Shown here: positions 35,041 through 44,416 of the stretch, piece after piece | How the letters are laid out: every line of letters begins with the position of its first letter | Position numbering within the stretch: position 1 is the first letter of the stretch | Origin: Alphaproteobacteria bacterium | GTDB lineage: Bacteria > Pseudomonadota > Alphaproteobacteria > Micropepsales > Micropepsaceae | Length of the DNA stretch: 46,772 nucleotides | Direction: 5' to 3' | Assembly: GCA_023259375.1 (NCBI GenBank) | Contig: JAHFQC010000033.1 | Location: forward strand, 1 to 46,772 | Notes under the pieces: model-generated | What the model was told of the DNA's origin: nothing | What the model saw: only the letters and a program-made list of their open reading frames with translations | The model's database searches: none | Made by a program: the position numbers and the translations under genes

Positions 35041-37734
35041 TTATTCCGCCGCCGCTTTGACGGGCTTCTTCTTCGGCGCCGCCTTTTTCTTCACGACCTT
35101 TTTCTTGGCCGCGGGCTTCTTGGCGGCTGGCTTTTTCGCTTCGGCTTTCGGCTTGGCGGTCTTTTTGGCGTCCGCTTCGGCCTTCTTCGCCGCCGCTTTG
35201 GCTGCCTTTTCCGCTTTCTTCTTCTGCTTGGGCGAGGGCCCCTTGGCGGCACGTTCGGCGATCAGCTTGAGGGCCTGTTCCAACGTTACGGCCGTCGGCT
35301 CGGTGCCGTTCGGGACCGTGGCGTTGGTGGTGCCGTCGGTGACGTAAGGCCCGTAACGGCCCTTCATCAGCTTGATGGCCACGCCTTCGGCATTGTTGCC
35401 GAGTTCCTTCAGCGCCTCGGCGCCACGACGGGCACCGCCGCGCGCCTTCTTCTCGGCGAGGAGGGTCACCGCGTGGTTGAGACCGATGGTGAAGACGTCG
35501 TCCGGCGACTCCAGCGAGGCATAGGTGCCGTCATGCGCCACATACGGTCCAAAGCGGCCGAAATTCGCGGTGATCGGCTTCTGCGTCTCGGGATGGATGC
35601 CGACTTCGCGCGGCAGCGACAACAGCCTGACCGCGTATTCGAGCGTCACGCTCGACGCATCGGTGCCTTTGGGCAGGCCGGAGCGCTTGGGCTTGTCGGC
35701 TTCGCCGAGCTGGACATAAGGCCCGAAACGGCCCGAGCGCAGCGACACGTCTTCCTCGGTGCCGGGGAATTTGCCGAGCACTTTCGGTTCGGCCGAGCCT
35801 TCGCCGTTACTCTGGCCAAGCTGGCGGGTGTAGCGGCATTCGGGATAGTTTGAGCAACCAACGAACGCGCCGAAACGCCCTAATTTCAGGCTCAATTGGC
35901 CGGTGCCGCAGGTCGGACAGACGCGCGGATCGGAGCCGTCGGCCGGGGCCGGGAAGATGTGCGGCCCGAGCACTTCATTGAGCGAGTCGATCACCTGGGA
36001 GATCTTGAGGTCCTTGGTGTCGCCGATGGCGGTGGAGAAATCGCGCCAGAACGCTTCGAGCAGCTTCTTCCAGTTGAGATTGCCGGCCGACACTTCGTCG
36101 AGCTTTTCCTCGAGATCGGCGGTGAAGTCGTATTCGACGTAGTGGGTGAAGAAGTTGGTCAGGAACGCGGTGACGATGCGGCCCTTGTCTTCCGGAATGA
36201 AGCGGTTGCGCTCGAGACGCACATAGGCGCGCTCGCGCAGCACCGACAGGATCGAGGCATAAGTCGACGGCCGGCCGATGCCGAGTTCTTCCAGCTTGCG
36301 CACCAGCGAGGCTTCCGAATAGCGCGGCGGCGGCTCGGTGAAATGCTGCTCGGGCACGGTCTTCTCGATTGTCGCCGGATTGCCGACTGCAACGCGCGGC
36401 AGGCGATTGCCGTCTTCGTCGGAGGCGTCGTCCTGGCCTTCCTGGTAGAGGGTGAGGAAGCCGTCGAACAGCACCACGCTGCCGGTGGCGCGCAGGATCA
36501 CCTGCTTGTCCTCCGACGTGACGTCGACCGTCGTGCGTTCGAGTTCGGCGCTTTCCATCTGACTGGCGATGGCGCGTTTCCAGACCAATTCGTAGAGCTT
36601 GGCCTGCTCGGCATCGAGGTATTTGGCCACGCTTTCCGGCGTGCGATGGAAGCTGGTCGGGCGGATGGCTTCGTGCGCTTCCTGGGCGTTCTTGACCTTG
36701 GAGGCGTAGTGGCGCGGCGCCTGCGGCACGTACTTCGCGCCGTAACGTTCGCCCACCATCGCGCGCGCCTCATTCACGGCGCTGCCGTCCATGGTGACGC
36801 CGTCGGTACGCATATAAGTGATGAGACCGACCGTCTCGCCGCCGACATCGACGCCTTCATAAAGGTGCTGGGCGATCTGCATCGTCCGCTTGGCCGAGAA
36901 GCCGAGCTTGCGGCTGGCTTCCTGCTGCAGGGTCGAGGTGATGAACGGTGGGGCGGGGTGGCGCTTGATCGGCTTGGATTCGACCGCGCCGATCGCGAAC
37001 TTGCGCGACTTGATCGCTTCTACGGCTGCTTTGGCATCAGCTTCGTTGGGGATGCCGAGCTTGTCGAGCTTCTTGCCGGCGAGATGGGTCAGGCGGGCGG
37101 TGAACGGCGTTGGCGCGGCGTCTTCGCCATAGGCGAGCACGTTGGCATCGACCGTCCAATACTCGTCGGTCTTGAACTTCTCGATTTCGAGTTCGCGGTC
37201 GACCACCAGGCGCAGGGCCACCGACTGGACGCGTCCGGCCGAGCGGGCGCCCGGCAGCTTGCGCCACAACACCGGCGACAGGGTGAAGCCGACCAGATAG
37301 TCGAGGGCGCGGCGGGCGAGATAGGCGTCCACCAACTCGCCGTTGATCTGGCGCGGGTTGGCGATCGCGTCCAGCACCGCGTTCTTGGTGATGGCATTGA
37401 AGGTCACCCGTTCGACCGACGCGTGGCCAAGCGCCTTCTTCTGTTTCAGCACCTCCAGCACGTGCCAGGAAATCGCCTCACCCTCGCGATCCGGGTCAGT
37501 GGCGAGGATCAGTTTGTCGGCGGTTTTGACCGCGTCGATGATGTCCTTGATCCGCTTCTGGGCCCGCTCGTCGACATGCCAGTCCATGGCAAAGTCCTCG
37601 TCGGGCCGAACCGAACCGTCCTTGGCAGGAAGGTCGCGGATATGGCCGAAGCTGGCGAGGACCGTATAGCCGGGGCCGAGATACTTATTGATCGTCTTGG
37701 CCTTGGCCGGGGATTCTACAACGAGAACGTTCAT
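35041..37734 (-). CDS. topA: DNA topoisomerase I
   Basis: Type IA topoisomerase that relaxes negative supercoils. 897 residues. The TOPRIM domain opens MNVLVVESPAKAKTINKYLG and includes ATDPDREGEAISWH. The catalytic tyrosine lies in VGLITYMRTDGVTMD. A zinc-binding CPTCGTGQL...CSNYPECRY segment follows, then the repeated C-terminal modules with GRFGPYV (three to four copies). The tail is a Lys/Ala-rich stretch of about 60 residues (KKAEADAKK, KKPAAKKPAAKK), likely DNA-binding and typical of alphaproteobacteria. The ATG at 37734 is the family start. It is followed by rnr after 2 bp. Confidence 0.97.
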   Translation of the reverse strand: MNVLVVESPAKAKTINKYLGPGYTVLASFGHIRDLPAKDGSVRPDEDFAMDWHVDERAQKRIKDIIDAVKTADKLILATDPDREGEAISWHVLEVLKQKKALGHASVERVTFNAITKNAVLDAIANPRQINGELVDAYLARRALDYLVGFTLSPVLWRKLPGARSAGRVQSVALRLVVDRELEIEKFKTDEYWTVDANVLAYGEDAAPTPFTARLTHLAGKKLDKLGIPNEADAKAAVEAIKSRKFAIGAVESKPIKRHPAPPFITSTLQQEASRKLGFSAKRTMQIAQHLYEGVDVGGETVGLITYMRTDGVTMDGSAVNEARAMVGERYGAKYVPQAPRHYASKVKNAQEAHEAIRPTSFHRTPESVAKYLDAEQAKLYELVWKRAIASQMESAELERTTVDVTSEDKQVILRATGSVVLFDGFLTLYQEGQDDASDEDGNRLPRVAVGNPATIEKTVPEQHFTEPPPRYSEASLVRKLEELGIGRPSTYASILSVLRERAYVRLERNRFIPEDKGRIVTAFLTNFFTHYVEYDFTADLEEKLDEVSAGNLNWKKLLEAFWRDFSTAIGDTKDLKISQVIDSLNEVLGPHIFPAPADGSDPRVCPTCGTGQLSLKLGRFGAFVGCSNYPECRYTRQLGQSNGEGSAEPKVLGKFPGTEEDVSLRSGRFGPYVQLGEADKPKRSGLPKGTDASSVTLEYAVRLLSLPREVGIHPETQKPITANFGRFGPYVAHDGTYASLESPDDVFTIGLNHAVTLLAEKKARGGARRGAEALKELGNNAEGVAIKLMKGRYGPYVTDGTTNATVPNGTEPTAVTLEQALKLIAERAAKGPSPKQKKKAEKAAKAAAKKAEADAKKTAKPKAEAKKPAAKKPAAKKKVVKKKAAPKKKPVKAAAE

Positions 37735-37845
37735 CAGATAGGGAACTCGGAGTGGAGCGTGACAGGGGGATATGTAGGGAGGGGGGACACTGGGGGAAGG
37801 GGTAGAACAGTGTCAACGCGCGATTTGGGGGTGTGACAAGTATCA

Positions 37846-37870
37846 AAAATTGTAAAATTGTCGAAAATTG
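37846..37870. repeat. Three AAAATTG repeats in the topA upstream region
   Basis: AAAATTG occurs at 37846-37852, 37854-37860 and 37864-37870, with centres 8 and 10 bp apart. It sits in an AT-rich stretch between topA and the small gene at 37947, just upstream of that gene's promoter. The arrangement could be a binding site for a regulator or an UP-like element. No family is suggested. Confidence 0.35.
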
Positions 37871-37889
37871 CCATTTCTATAACTTGTAG

Positions 37890-37918
37890 TTGCAGTCGCC
37901 GCGCAAATTTTCTATCTT
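37890..37918 (+). promoter_or_regulatory. Putative sigma-70 promoter of the small gene at 37947
   Basis: TTGCAG (37890-37895) and TATCTT (37913-37918) with an exact 17-bp spacer. Transcription would begin near 37925, about 22 nt before the ATG. It is the clearest promoter in this part of the window. Confidence 0.6.
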
Positions 37919-37946
37919 GGCACTAACGTAAACATTGGGAACCGCC

Positions 37947-38138
37947 ATGTCCCCATCTTCTCTGTCGGGGTTTTCGCCCGCCGAAACAGCCCGCTACACC
38001 GAAGAAATGCTCGGGAGCCTGAGCCGGATCGCCCTGCGGCAGGGGCAATCGCTATTGGCCCATCTGCTCGAATTGGCCGCGGTTGAAGCCAAGATTCAGG
38101 GCACTCACGTGGCCCACGACACCGAATTACCGGGGTGA
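37947..38138 (+). CDS. Small helical protein of a conserved-looking alphaproteobacterial type
   Basis: 63 residues from the ATG at 37947 (MSPSSLSGFSPAETARYTEE), with GGGAA 6 nt upstream and a promoter further up. The centre reads MLGSLSRIALRQGQSLLAHLLELAAVEAKIQG, a pattern of hydrophobic residues at helical spacing that I recall from small hypothetical proteins of other alphaproteobacteria. No domain name is known. The last 34 bp overlap the convergent dprA 3' end, which may give antisense pairing between the two transcripts. Confidence 0.7.
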   Translation: MSPSSLSGFSPAETARYTEEMLGSLSRIALRQGQSLLAHLLELAAVEAKIQGTHVAHDTELPG

Positions 38139-39208
38139 CGGGTCAGCTTTCCTGCCAGTTCCAGCTCCAGCAGCACGGCGATGACCGCCGGCGGAGCCGC
38201 ATCGCACACCCGAATCAGTTCATCGACCCGGACGGGTGATGGCCCCAGCGCTTCTTCTACTATCCGGCGCACCCTGTCGGCGTCGGCATCCGTCAGGGCA
38301 TCCGGCGCGGTGATCCCCCCGCGCATCGGCTCGTCGAACCCGGCGCCGAGGATCGGACGCAGGACCGCGAGCACGTCTTCGGCCGTTTCGGTCAGGGTGG
38401 CGCCGTCGCGCAACAGGCGATTGGCGCCGCGGGCGCGCGGATCGAGCGGCGAACCCGGTACGGCGAAGACTTCGCGGTTCTGCTCCAGGGCATAGCGGGC
38501 GGTGATCAGCGAGCCGGAACCTTCGGCTGCTTCCACCACCAGAACGCCTCGCGCCAGTCCGGAGATGATGCGGTTGCGGCGCGGGAAGTGTCTTGCTTGC
38601 GGCTGCTCGCCGAGCGGCATTTCGGAAACGATGGCTCCTTCGTGCCGCAGCCTGTCGTACAGCGGACGGTTCTCGGGCGGGTAGATGATGTCGGCGCCGC
38701 CCGCCACCACCGCGACGGTGCCGGAAGCGAGGGCGCCTTCATGCGCCGCCGTGTCGATGCCGCGCGCCATGCCGGAGACGACGACCAATCCGCTTTCGCC
38801 CAGCGCTGCCGCCAGTGTTTGCGCCAGTTTGCGGCCGAGCGCGGAGGCATTGCGCGCGCCCACCATGGCAATCATCTCGCGCCGCAGAAGCGTGGCGTGG
38901 CCGAGCACCGAGATCGCCGGCGGCGGGGTGTCGAGCGCCTTGAGCCCATGCGGGAACTCGTCCTCGCAACTGGCGATCATGCGGCCACCATAGGCTGCCA
39001 GCATTTCCAGTTCGCGGGCGATCTGGTCCCGATCCGGCGCCTTGGGCGGGACGCCGCCGCCGCGCAGCGCCAGCCGCGGCACCGCGTCGAGCGCCGCCGC
39101 CGCCGATCCGAACCGTGCCAGCAATTGTGAGAAGGTGACCGGCCCGACGTTCGGCGTCCGCGCCAGTTGCAGCCATTCGATGTGCTGCTGAAGGCTCAGC
39201 TGCGTCAT
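38105..39208 (-). CDS. dprA: DNA-processing protein DprA
   Basis: Protects incoming single-stranded DNA and loads RecA during natural transformation. 367 residues. The Rossmann-like core includes IAMVGARNASALGRKLAQTLAAALGESGLVVVSGMARGIDTAAHEGAL, VVAGGADIIYPPENRPLY and FPRRNRIISGLARGVLVVEAAEGSGSLITARYALEQNREVFAVPG. An N-terminal SAM-like segment (WLQLARTPNVGPVTFSQLLARFG) and a C-terminal winged helix are also visible. The ATG at 39208 is the family start. It lies 72 bp after plsY. Confidence 0.96.
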   Translation of the reverse strand: MTQLSLQQHIEWLQLARTPNVGPVTFSQLLARFGSAAAALDAVPRLALRGGGVPPKAPDRDQIARELEMLAAYGGRMIASCEDEFPHGLKALDTPPPAISVLGHATLLRREMIAMVGARNASALGRKLAQTLAAALGESGLVVVSGMARGIDTAAHEGALASGTVAVVAGGADIIYPPENRPLYDRLRHEGAIVSEMPLGEQPQARHFPRRNRIISGLARGVLVVEAAEGSGSLITARYALEQNREVFAVPGSPLDPRARGANRLLRDGATLTETAEDVLAVLRPILGAGFDEPMRGGITAPDALTDADADRVRRIVEEALGPSPVRVDELIRVCDAAPPAVIAVLLELELAGKLTRHPGNSVSWAT

Positions 39209-39280
39209 GGCACATCACTCGCTTTCGGCATTGGTCCCCCCATTCGCCTAAAAGCCAGATGTTCGCCTGTGCGCCAGGTC

Positions 39281-39895
39281 TTAGTTTTTCTTTTGCCCGA
39301 TGCGCGGCTCGGTGCCGTGCCAGAGACGGTAGATGTTCTCGTGATGGGTGATGAAGATCACAATGGTGAGCAGAAGCGCGAACACCGCCCAGGTCAGTTC
39401 GCCGAACGCTATCATGTAAGCCGGGGCGAGAGCGGCCGCGGTCAACGCCGACAGCGACGAGTATTTGAGGACGACCGCCATCGTCAGCCAAGTGATGATG
39501 ACCAACAGGCCGACCGGCCAATAAATGCCGAGCAGCACGCCGATAAAGGTGGCGACGCCTTTGCCGCCTTTGAATTTAAGCCAGAGCGGAAAAACGTGTC
39601 CGAACACCGCCGCCAATCCGGCGACCATCGCTCCGGACGCGCCGAACAGGGCGCCTGCGGTCAGTACCGCCGCCGCACCTTTGCCGCCGTCGAGCAGAAG
39701 CGTGAGCGCTGCCGCCCATTTCTTGCCAGTGCGCAGCACATTGGTGGCGCCGATATTGCCGGAGCCGATCTTGCGCACGTCGCCGAGGCCGGCGGCCAGG
39801 GAAATCAGAAGTCCGAACGGAATGGAGCCGAGGCCGTAGCCGATCAGCGTTGCCAACCCCGCGCCGGTCCAGGTGAGGGCGGCCATGCCATTCAT
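39281..39895 (-). CDS. plsY: Glycerol-3-phosphate acyltransferase PlsY
   Basis: Inner-membrane enzyme that transfers the acyl group of acyl-phosphate to glycerol-3-phosphate, the first step of phospholipid synthesis. 204 residues with several membrane helices. The conserved motifs are GYGLGSIPFGLLISLAAGLGDVRKIGSGNIGATNVLR, FGHVFPLWLKFKGGKGVATFIG and FITHHENIYRLWHGTE. The ATG at 39895 (MNGMAALTW) overlaps the stop of the upstream dihydroorotase-like gene by 4 bp; the second ATG, three codons later, is a possible start. Confidence 0.95.
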   Translation of the reverse strand: MNGMAALTWTGAGLATLIGYGLGSIPFGLLISLAAGLGDVRKIGSGNIGATNVLRTGKKWAAALTLLLDGGKGAAAVLTAGALFGASGAMVAGLAAVFGHVFPLWLKFKGGKGVATFIGVLLGIYWPVGLLVIITWLTMAVVLKYSSLSALTAAALAPAYMIAFGELTWAVFALLLTIVIFITHHENIYRLWHGTEPRIGQKKN

Positions 39896-41193
39896 CGTGG
39901 CGCTCCGCGGTCGAAGACGCACTCGCCGCCGACGAAGGTCTTCATCGCCTGGCCTTGGAACAGGCGGCCCTTGAACGGCGTGTTCTTGGAACGCGAGCGC
40001 AACAGGTCAGGCTCGACCACGAACGGCCGGTCGGTATCGATCAGCACCAGATCGGCAGGGGCGCCTTTCTTGAGAACACCGCAATCAAGTCCGAGCAGTT
40101 TCGCGGGCGTAGAGGTCATCCGCTTCAGGATGTGCCTCAGGTCGGCACTGCCGTCATGATAAAGCCCGAGCGCGACCGGCAGCAGGGTTTCGAGACCCGC
40201 GGCACCGAATGCGGCTTGCGCAAACGGCTGGCGCTTAGTGTCGGCGGCTTGCGGATCATGGCTCGACACGATCACGTCGATGATGCCCGAGGCGACGCCT
40301 TCGACCATAGAAAGGCGGTCGGATTCCGACCGCAGCGGCGGCTTCACCTTCATGAAGGTGTAGTAGGTGCCGACGTCGAGTTCGTTGAGTGCAAGGTGAT
40401 GGGCTGAGACACCGCAGGTGATCGGCAGGCCGTGTGCCTTGGCCTTGGCGATGGCTTCGAGCGAAGCGCGGCAGGAAATCTGGCCGAAGTGATAGCGCGC
40501 GCCGGTCATTTCGACGAGGCGAATGTCGCGCTCGACGATCATGGTTTCGGCGAGGGCCGGGGCGGCGGGCAGGCCCAGCCGCATGGCGTATTCGCACTCG
40601 TTGACCGCGGTGCCTTCGGTGAGGTTCGGGTCTTCGGCATGGCCGACGACGAGGGCGTCGAACGACGAGGCATATGACAGCGCCCGGCGCAGCACACGGG
40701 TGTTGGAAATCGTGCGATCGCCATCGGTGAAGGCGACGGCTCCGGCTTCCTTGAGAAGGCCGATTTCGGTCATCACTTCGCCGGCGAGGTGGCGGGTCAG
40801 CGCCGCCATCGGCAGTACGTGCACTTTGGCGGTGACTTCGGCGCGGCGCCGGATGAAGTCGACCAGCGACGGCTCGTCGATCACCGGATCGGTATTGGGC
40901 ATGACGATGATGGTCGTGATGCCGCCCGCCAAGGCCGCGCGCGAGGCGCTTTCGAGGGTTTCGCGGTGTTCGCTGCCGGGTTCGCCGGTGGACACCCGCA
41001 TGTCGATCAGGCCGGGCGACAGCACCAAGCCATGACAGTCGATCACGTCAGGCGCGTTGCGGTCGATATCGGCGAACATCCCGGCGCCGACATCGGCGAT
41101 CTTGCCGTCCTCGACCACCAGTCCGCCCTTGGTATCGAGCTTGCTCGCCGGATCGATCAGGTGCGCGTTGCAGAAGATGGTGCGCTTGCTCAT
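39892..41193 (-). CDS. pyrC: Dihydroorotase-like protein lacking metal ligands (PyrX-type)
   Basis: 433 residues with the amidohydrolase fold of class I dihydroorotase. The key metal-binding HxH, normally in GLIDxHxH, is replaced: residues 61-68 read GLIDMRVS (R66, S68). The later His ligand in the C-H-V-S position is Gln238 (FGQIS), and the TDHAPH motif reads SHDPQ at 311-315, so the catalytic Asp aligns with Ser311. His185 (GHAEDP) and the Asp in AFTDGD are kept. The protein is therefore probably not an active enzyme but a PyrB partner, as known for PyrC' of Pseudomonas. Its ATG overlaps the pyrB stop by 4 bp. An active dihydroorotase would have to be encoded elsewhere. Confidence 0.9.
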   Translation of the reverse strand: MSKRTIFCNAHLIDPASKLDTKGGLVVEDGKIADVGAGMFADIDRNAPDVIDCHGLVLSPGLIDMRVSTGEPGSEHRETLESASRAALAGGITTIIVMPNTDPVIDEPSLVDFIRRRAEVTAKVHVLPMAALTRHLAGEVMTEIGLLKEAGAVAFTDGDRTISNTRVLRRALSYASSFDALVVGHAEDPNLTEGTAVNECEYAMRLGLPAAPALAETMIVERDIRLVEMTGARYHFGQISCRASLEAIAKAKAHGLPITCGVSAHHLALNELDVGTYYTFMKVKPPLRSESDRLSMVEGVASGIIDVIVSSHDPQAADTKRQPFAQAAFGAAGLETLLPVALGLYHDGSADLRHILKRMTSTPAKLLGLDCGVLKKGAPADLVLIDTDRPFVVEPDLLRSRSKNTPFKGRLFQGQAMKTFVGGECVFDRGAPR

Positions 41194-42152
41194 ACGATGC
41201 GCCCCCCAGCCGCAAGTCCGCGCCCCAAGGCGTCCAGCACCGCCATGCGGATGGCGACGCCCATTTCGACCTGCTCATGGACCAGGCTGACTTCGATGTC
41301 GTCGGCGACGGCGGAGTCGATTTCGACGCCGCGGTTCATCGGGCCGGGATGCATCACCAGCGCACCCGGATTGGCGTAGGCGAGTTTCTCGCGGTCGAGG
41401 CCCCAATAGCGGAAATATTCGCGCGTCGACGGCACGAAGGCGCCGCTCATGCGCTCCAACTGCAGCCGCAGCATCATCACGATGTCGGCGCCTTGCAGGC
41501 CTTCCTTCATGTCGGTGAAGGTTTCGACGCCGTAACGCGTCACTTCGGCCGGCATCAGCGTTTTGGGGCCGATGAGGCGGACCCGCGCGCCCATCTTACC
41601 GAGCAGATAGATATTGGACCGCGCCACGCGGCTGTGCAGGACGTCGCCGCAGATTGCCACCGTCAAGCCTTGGAACGACTTGCCGCGGCGGCGGATGGTG
41701 AGGGCGTCGAGCAGCGCCTGGGTGGGGTGCTCGTGGGAACCGTCGCCGGCGTTGACGACGCAGCAATTAACCTTGCGCGCCAGCATCGACACCGCGCCGG
41801 AATTCTGGTGGCGGACAATCAAAATGTCCGGCCGCATGGCGTTGAGGGTGGTGGCGGTGTCGATCAGGGTCTCGCCTTTGGTCACCGACGAGGTCTTGAC
41901 CGACATGTTCATCACGTCGGCGCCGAGCCGCTTGCCGGCCAGTTCGAACGAACTCTGGGTCCGGGTGGAGGGCTCGAAGAAGAGGTTGATGACGGTGCGG
42001 CCCTTCAGGACGGCAACCTTCTTATCCTTGGCGCGGCCAAGAGCGACATATTCCTCGGCGAGATCGAGAAGTTTGGTGATTTCGCCGACAGAAAGCCCTT
42101 GGATGCCAAGCAAATGGCTGGACTGCAGAATTGGCGGATAGGCCGTGCTCAT
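41190..42152 (-). CDS. pyrB: Aspartate carbamoyltransferase catalytic subunit
   Basis: First committed step of pyrimidine synthesis, carbamoyl phosphate plus aspartate. 320 residues. The carbamoyl-phosphate site [22 protein letters not shown], the [11 protein letters not shown] loop, [12 protein letters not shown] and [10 protein letters not shown] are all present. The ATG at 42152 ([15 protein letters not shown]) is preferred; a TTG one codon earlier exists. It is followed by the dihydroorotase-like protein in an overlapping arrangement, as expected for a PyrB/PyrX complex, then plsY. Confidence 0.97.
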   Translation of the reverse strand: MSTAYPPILQSSHLLGIQGLSVGEITKLLDLAEEYVALGRAKDKKVAVLKGRTVINLFFEPSTRTQSSFELAGKRLGADVMNMSVKTSSVTKGETLIDTATTLNAMRPDILIVRHQNSGAVSMLARKVNCCVVNAGDGSHEHPTQALLDALTIRRRGKSFQGLTVAICGDVLHSRVARSNIYLLGKMGARVRLIGPKTLMPAEVTRYGVETFTDMKEGLQGADIVMMLRLQLERMSGAFVPSTREYFRYWGLDREKLAYANPGALVMHPGPMNRGVEIDSAVADDIEVSLVHEQVEMGVAIRMAVLDALGRGLAAGGRIV

Positions 42153-42269
42153 CAAGGGGCGGTTATATCAGGCGGACCGGGGTGGGCAAGATGGCTTGCC
42201 GACCGGCTAACAGGTTTTAAGCCAGTGCCGGATCGCGGGATGGGCCAAATTGGGGTTCTTCAGTTCCTT

Positions 42270-43037
42270 TCACCGCGCCTTTCCCGTCAGCCGGTAGACG
42301 AGGACGCCGATGCCTTCATGGATTGCCAGATCGGAGCGTTTGAGGTTTTCGGGGAACTCCCGGAACTGGTAATGGCTGTTGGCTGCCGTCATGTAGTCGG
42401 AGGGCCACGGGAGCATCGGCCAGTTCACTTTCGCGGCGATCTTCATGGCGCGTGGCATGTGGAAGGCGGAGGTAACCAGGACCCAGCGCTCGCCGTTCTT
42501 CGGCTTCACGATCGCTTTCGCAAAGCTGAAATTCTCCCAGGTATTGCGCGAGGTATCTTCCAAAGTGATCCGCTCCGGCGGCACACCGAGTTCGACGAGG
42601 ATTGCCTTCGCCGCACGCGCTTCCGAGGCCCAATGGCTGACCGGAAGCACTCCGCCGGAGAACACGACACGGGCTTCGGGGTGTTTTTGTGCCAGTCCGG
42701 CTGCAGCTGCCAGTCGCGCGAAGCCGTAACCGGCATTGGGTGCTCCGCGCGAAGCAAAGGTTTCGCTGTCGGTGCCGCCACCGAGGATGAGGATGCCGTC
42801 GATGTGCGCCGGTAGCGCCGGCCGAGGATACAGATTCTCCACCGGGTGCATCAGCCACACGCTCACTGGCGTGAACCCGAACACGATCAGGATCGCAGCC
42901 GAGGCGACCGCGCAGCGGCGGGCGGCGCGCACCCGGTTCCGGCGGTAGAGCAGCACTGCGGCAGCCAGCACCAGCCAGACGGCGAGATGACTCGGCGCGC
43001 ACAGAAACCAGAAGGTCTGAGCGAGATAAAAGAACAT
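42270..43037 (-). CDS. YdcF/ElyC-like DUF218-domain membrane protein
   Basis: 255 residues. Two hydrophobic helices at the N-terminus (FFYLAQTFWFLCAPSHLAVWLVLAAAVLLYRR and CAVASAAILIVFGFTPVSVWLM) precede the DUF218 domain: IDGILILGGGTDSETF, VVFSGGVLPVSHWASEARAAKAILVELGVPPERITLEDTSRNTWENFSFAKAIV and WVLVTSAFHMPRAMKIAAKVNW. Related proteins (ElyC, SanA) take part in envelope and lipid-carrier metabolism. The ATG at 43037 has a GGGGGAA ribosome site; the open frame upstream is a shadow of the MFS gene. It lies 53 bp after the MFS gene. Confidence 0.88.
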   Translation of the reverse strand: MFFYLAQTFWFLCAPSHLAVWLVLAAAVLLYRRNRVRAARRCAVASAAILIVFGFTPVSVWLMHPVENLYPRPALPAHIDGILILGGGTDSETFASRGAPNAGYGFARLAAAAGLAQKHPEARVVFSGGVLPVSHWASEARAAKAILVELGVPPERITLEDTSRNTWENFSFAKAIVKPKNGERWVLVTSAFHMPRAMKIAAKVNWPMLPWPSDYMTAANSHYQFREFPENLKRSDLAIHEGIGVLVYRLTGKAR

Positions 43038-43090
43038 GATTCCCCCATAACGCTTCTCCGGTGTCGGACGAGAAGCGCGACAACAATGAG

Positions 43091-44398
43091 CTATGCATGG
43101 TCCGGTTGCATGGCGATGTCTTCGAGTTCCCGCCCCGCCGGTTCCGGCAGCGAGAGCAGGGCGATGATCGCGACCGGCATGACCGAAATCAGCAGCAGCG
43201 ACGCCGGGCCGTGGCCGTGGAAAAGATCGTAAAGCGGGCCTTCTAGCGCCAGGCTGACCGCGCCCGACAGGATCGCCACCAGATAGCGCAATCCCGAGAC
43301 TGTTGCGCGATAGGCCGTCGGCACCAGTTCGGCGGACAATCCGGCGATCAGCGCGTCGGCGATCAAGAAGCCGAGGAAGGCCGGAATCCAGCTCAGCCAC
43401 ATATTGGGAATGTGCCAGCCGCCGTAAAACCCGATGAACCCGGCGGTCGACAGCACGCAGCCTGCCGAGGCCATGATGCGGCGGCCGACCTTGTCGCTCA
43501 GCCGTCCGGCGAAAATGGTGATGGCCACCGCCAAAAGACCGCCCGGAATGATCAGCATGGTGACTTCGTGCGGGGCGAGACCGTAATTGCTCTGCAGGTA
43601 TTTCGGCCACAGGAATTCGGCCGGCCAGATCGCGAACCCGAACGCGCCCGCCGCGATCAGAATACCGGCCAGCCGCCGCGGATGTTCGTGTCCCAGCCGC
43701 CGCGTCTGTTCGAGCGCCTTGCCGACGCGCGTCGACAGTTTCTCGACCTTCTGTTCGACTTCGAAGCGTTTGGTCTCGGGCAGGCGCCGGCGCATATAGG
43801 CGACCAGGAACAGCGGGATCGAGCCGATTACATACATGCTGCGCCAGCCGAACGGCATCAGGGTCACGGCCGCGAACACCGCCGAGGCGATGCCGCCGCC
43901 CATATAGTTGAGCGAGGCGAGGGTGCCGGTCGACCAGCCGCGCGCCGCCGCGCCCATCTCCTCGGCGATCACGACGTAGCACAGCATCTCTTCGGCATAG
44001 CCGAACACCCGCGTCAGGATCTGGCAGAGAATGAACTGCGGGGCGGTGGCGACGAAACCGGTAGCCAGCGTCGCGATGGCCTGTCCGAAAATGGTGATCA
44101 GCAGCAACCGCCGCCGTCCCACCATATCGGCGGACCACGCCAGCACCAGGGCCGCGATGGTGGCGAGCCGGATGAAGGCGAGGGTGAGCGACAGCTTGTC
44201 TTCGGGAATGCCGAGGCTGGCCTGGATCTGTGGTGCCGCCAGCCCGAACACGTTCATGTCGTAGCCGGCGAACAGCATCGCCACGCCGACCAGCAGGAAC
44301 ACGCGCTCCTGACGGACCGTCATGCCGCCGGGCGGCCTCAGGATGGGCGGCAGCCAATGGATGTTGATGAGACGATCGTCTCCCGCGGAGCCGCTCAT
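43091..44398 (-). CDS. Major facilitator superfamily transporter
   Basis: 435 residues with about 12 membrane helices in two halves of six and the MFS motif A in both loops 2-3 (WSADMVGRRRLLLIT) and 8-9 (GRLSDKVGRRIMASAG). The first helix region reads FAGYDMNVFGLAAPQIQASLG, as in sugar- or aromatic-acid-type MFS proteins, and a central cytoplasmic loop is ETKRFEVEQKVEKLSTRVGKALEQTRRLGHEHPRRL. The substrate cannot be assigned. Start ATG at 44398; an internal MTVRQERV is an alternative. It lies 18 bp after ruvX on the same strand. Confidence 0.9.
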   Translation of the reverse strand: MSGSAGDDRLINIHWLPPILRPPGGMTVRQERVFLLVGVAMLFAGYDMNVFGLAAPQIQASLGIPEDKLSLTLAFIRLATIAALVLAWSADMVGRRRLLLITIFGQAIATLATGFVATAPQFILCQILTRVFGYAEEMLCYVVIAEEMGAAARGWSTGTLASLNYMGGGIASAVFAAVTLMPFGWRSMYVIGSIPLFLVAYMRRRLPETKRFEVEQKVEKLSTRVGKALEQTRRLGHEHPRRLAGILIAAGAFGFAIWPAEFLWPKYLQSNYGLAPHEVTMLIIPGGLLAVAITIFAGRLSDKVGRRIMASAGCVLSTAGFIGFYGGWHIPNMWLSWIPAFLGFLIADALIAGLSAELVPTAYRATVSGLRYLVAILSGAVSLALEGPLYDLFHGHGPASLLLISVMPVAIIALLSLPEPAGRELEDIAMQPDHA

Positions 44399-44416
44399 GT
44401 GTTTCCCCGCACTCCT

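Noticed and set aside
42185-42200. GGCAAG-ATGG-CTTGCC inverted repeat downstream of the DUF218 gene as a terminator
   Set aside because: No T-run follows on either strand.
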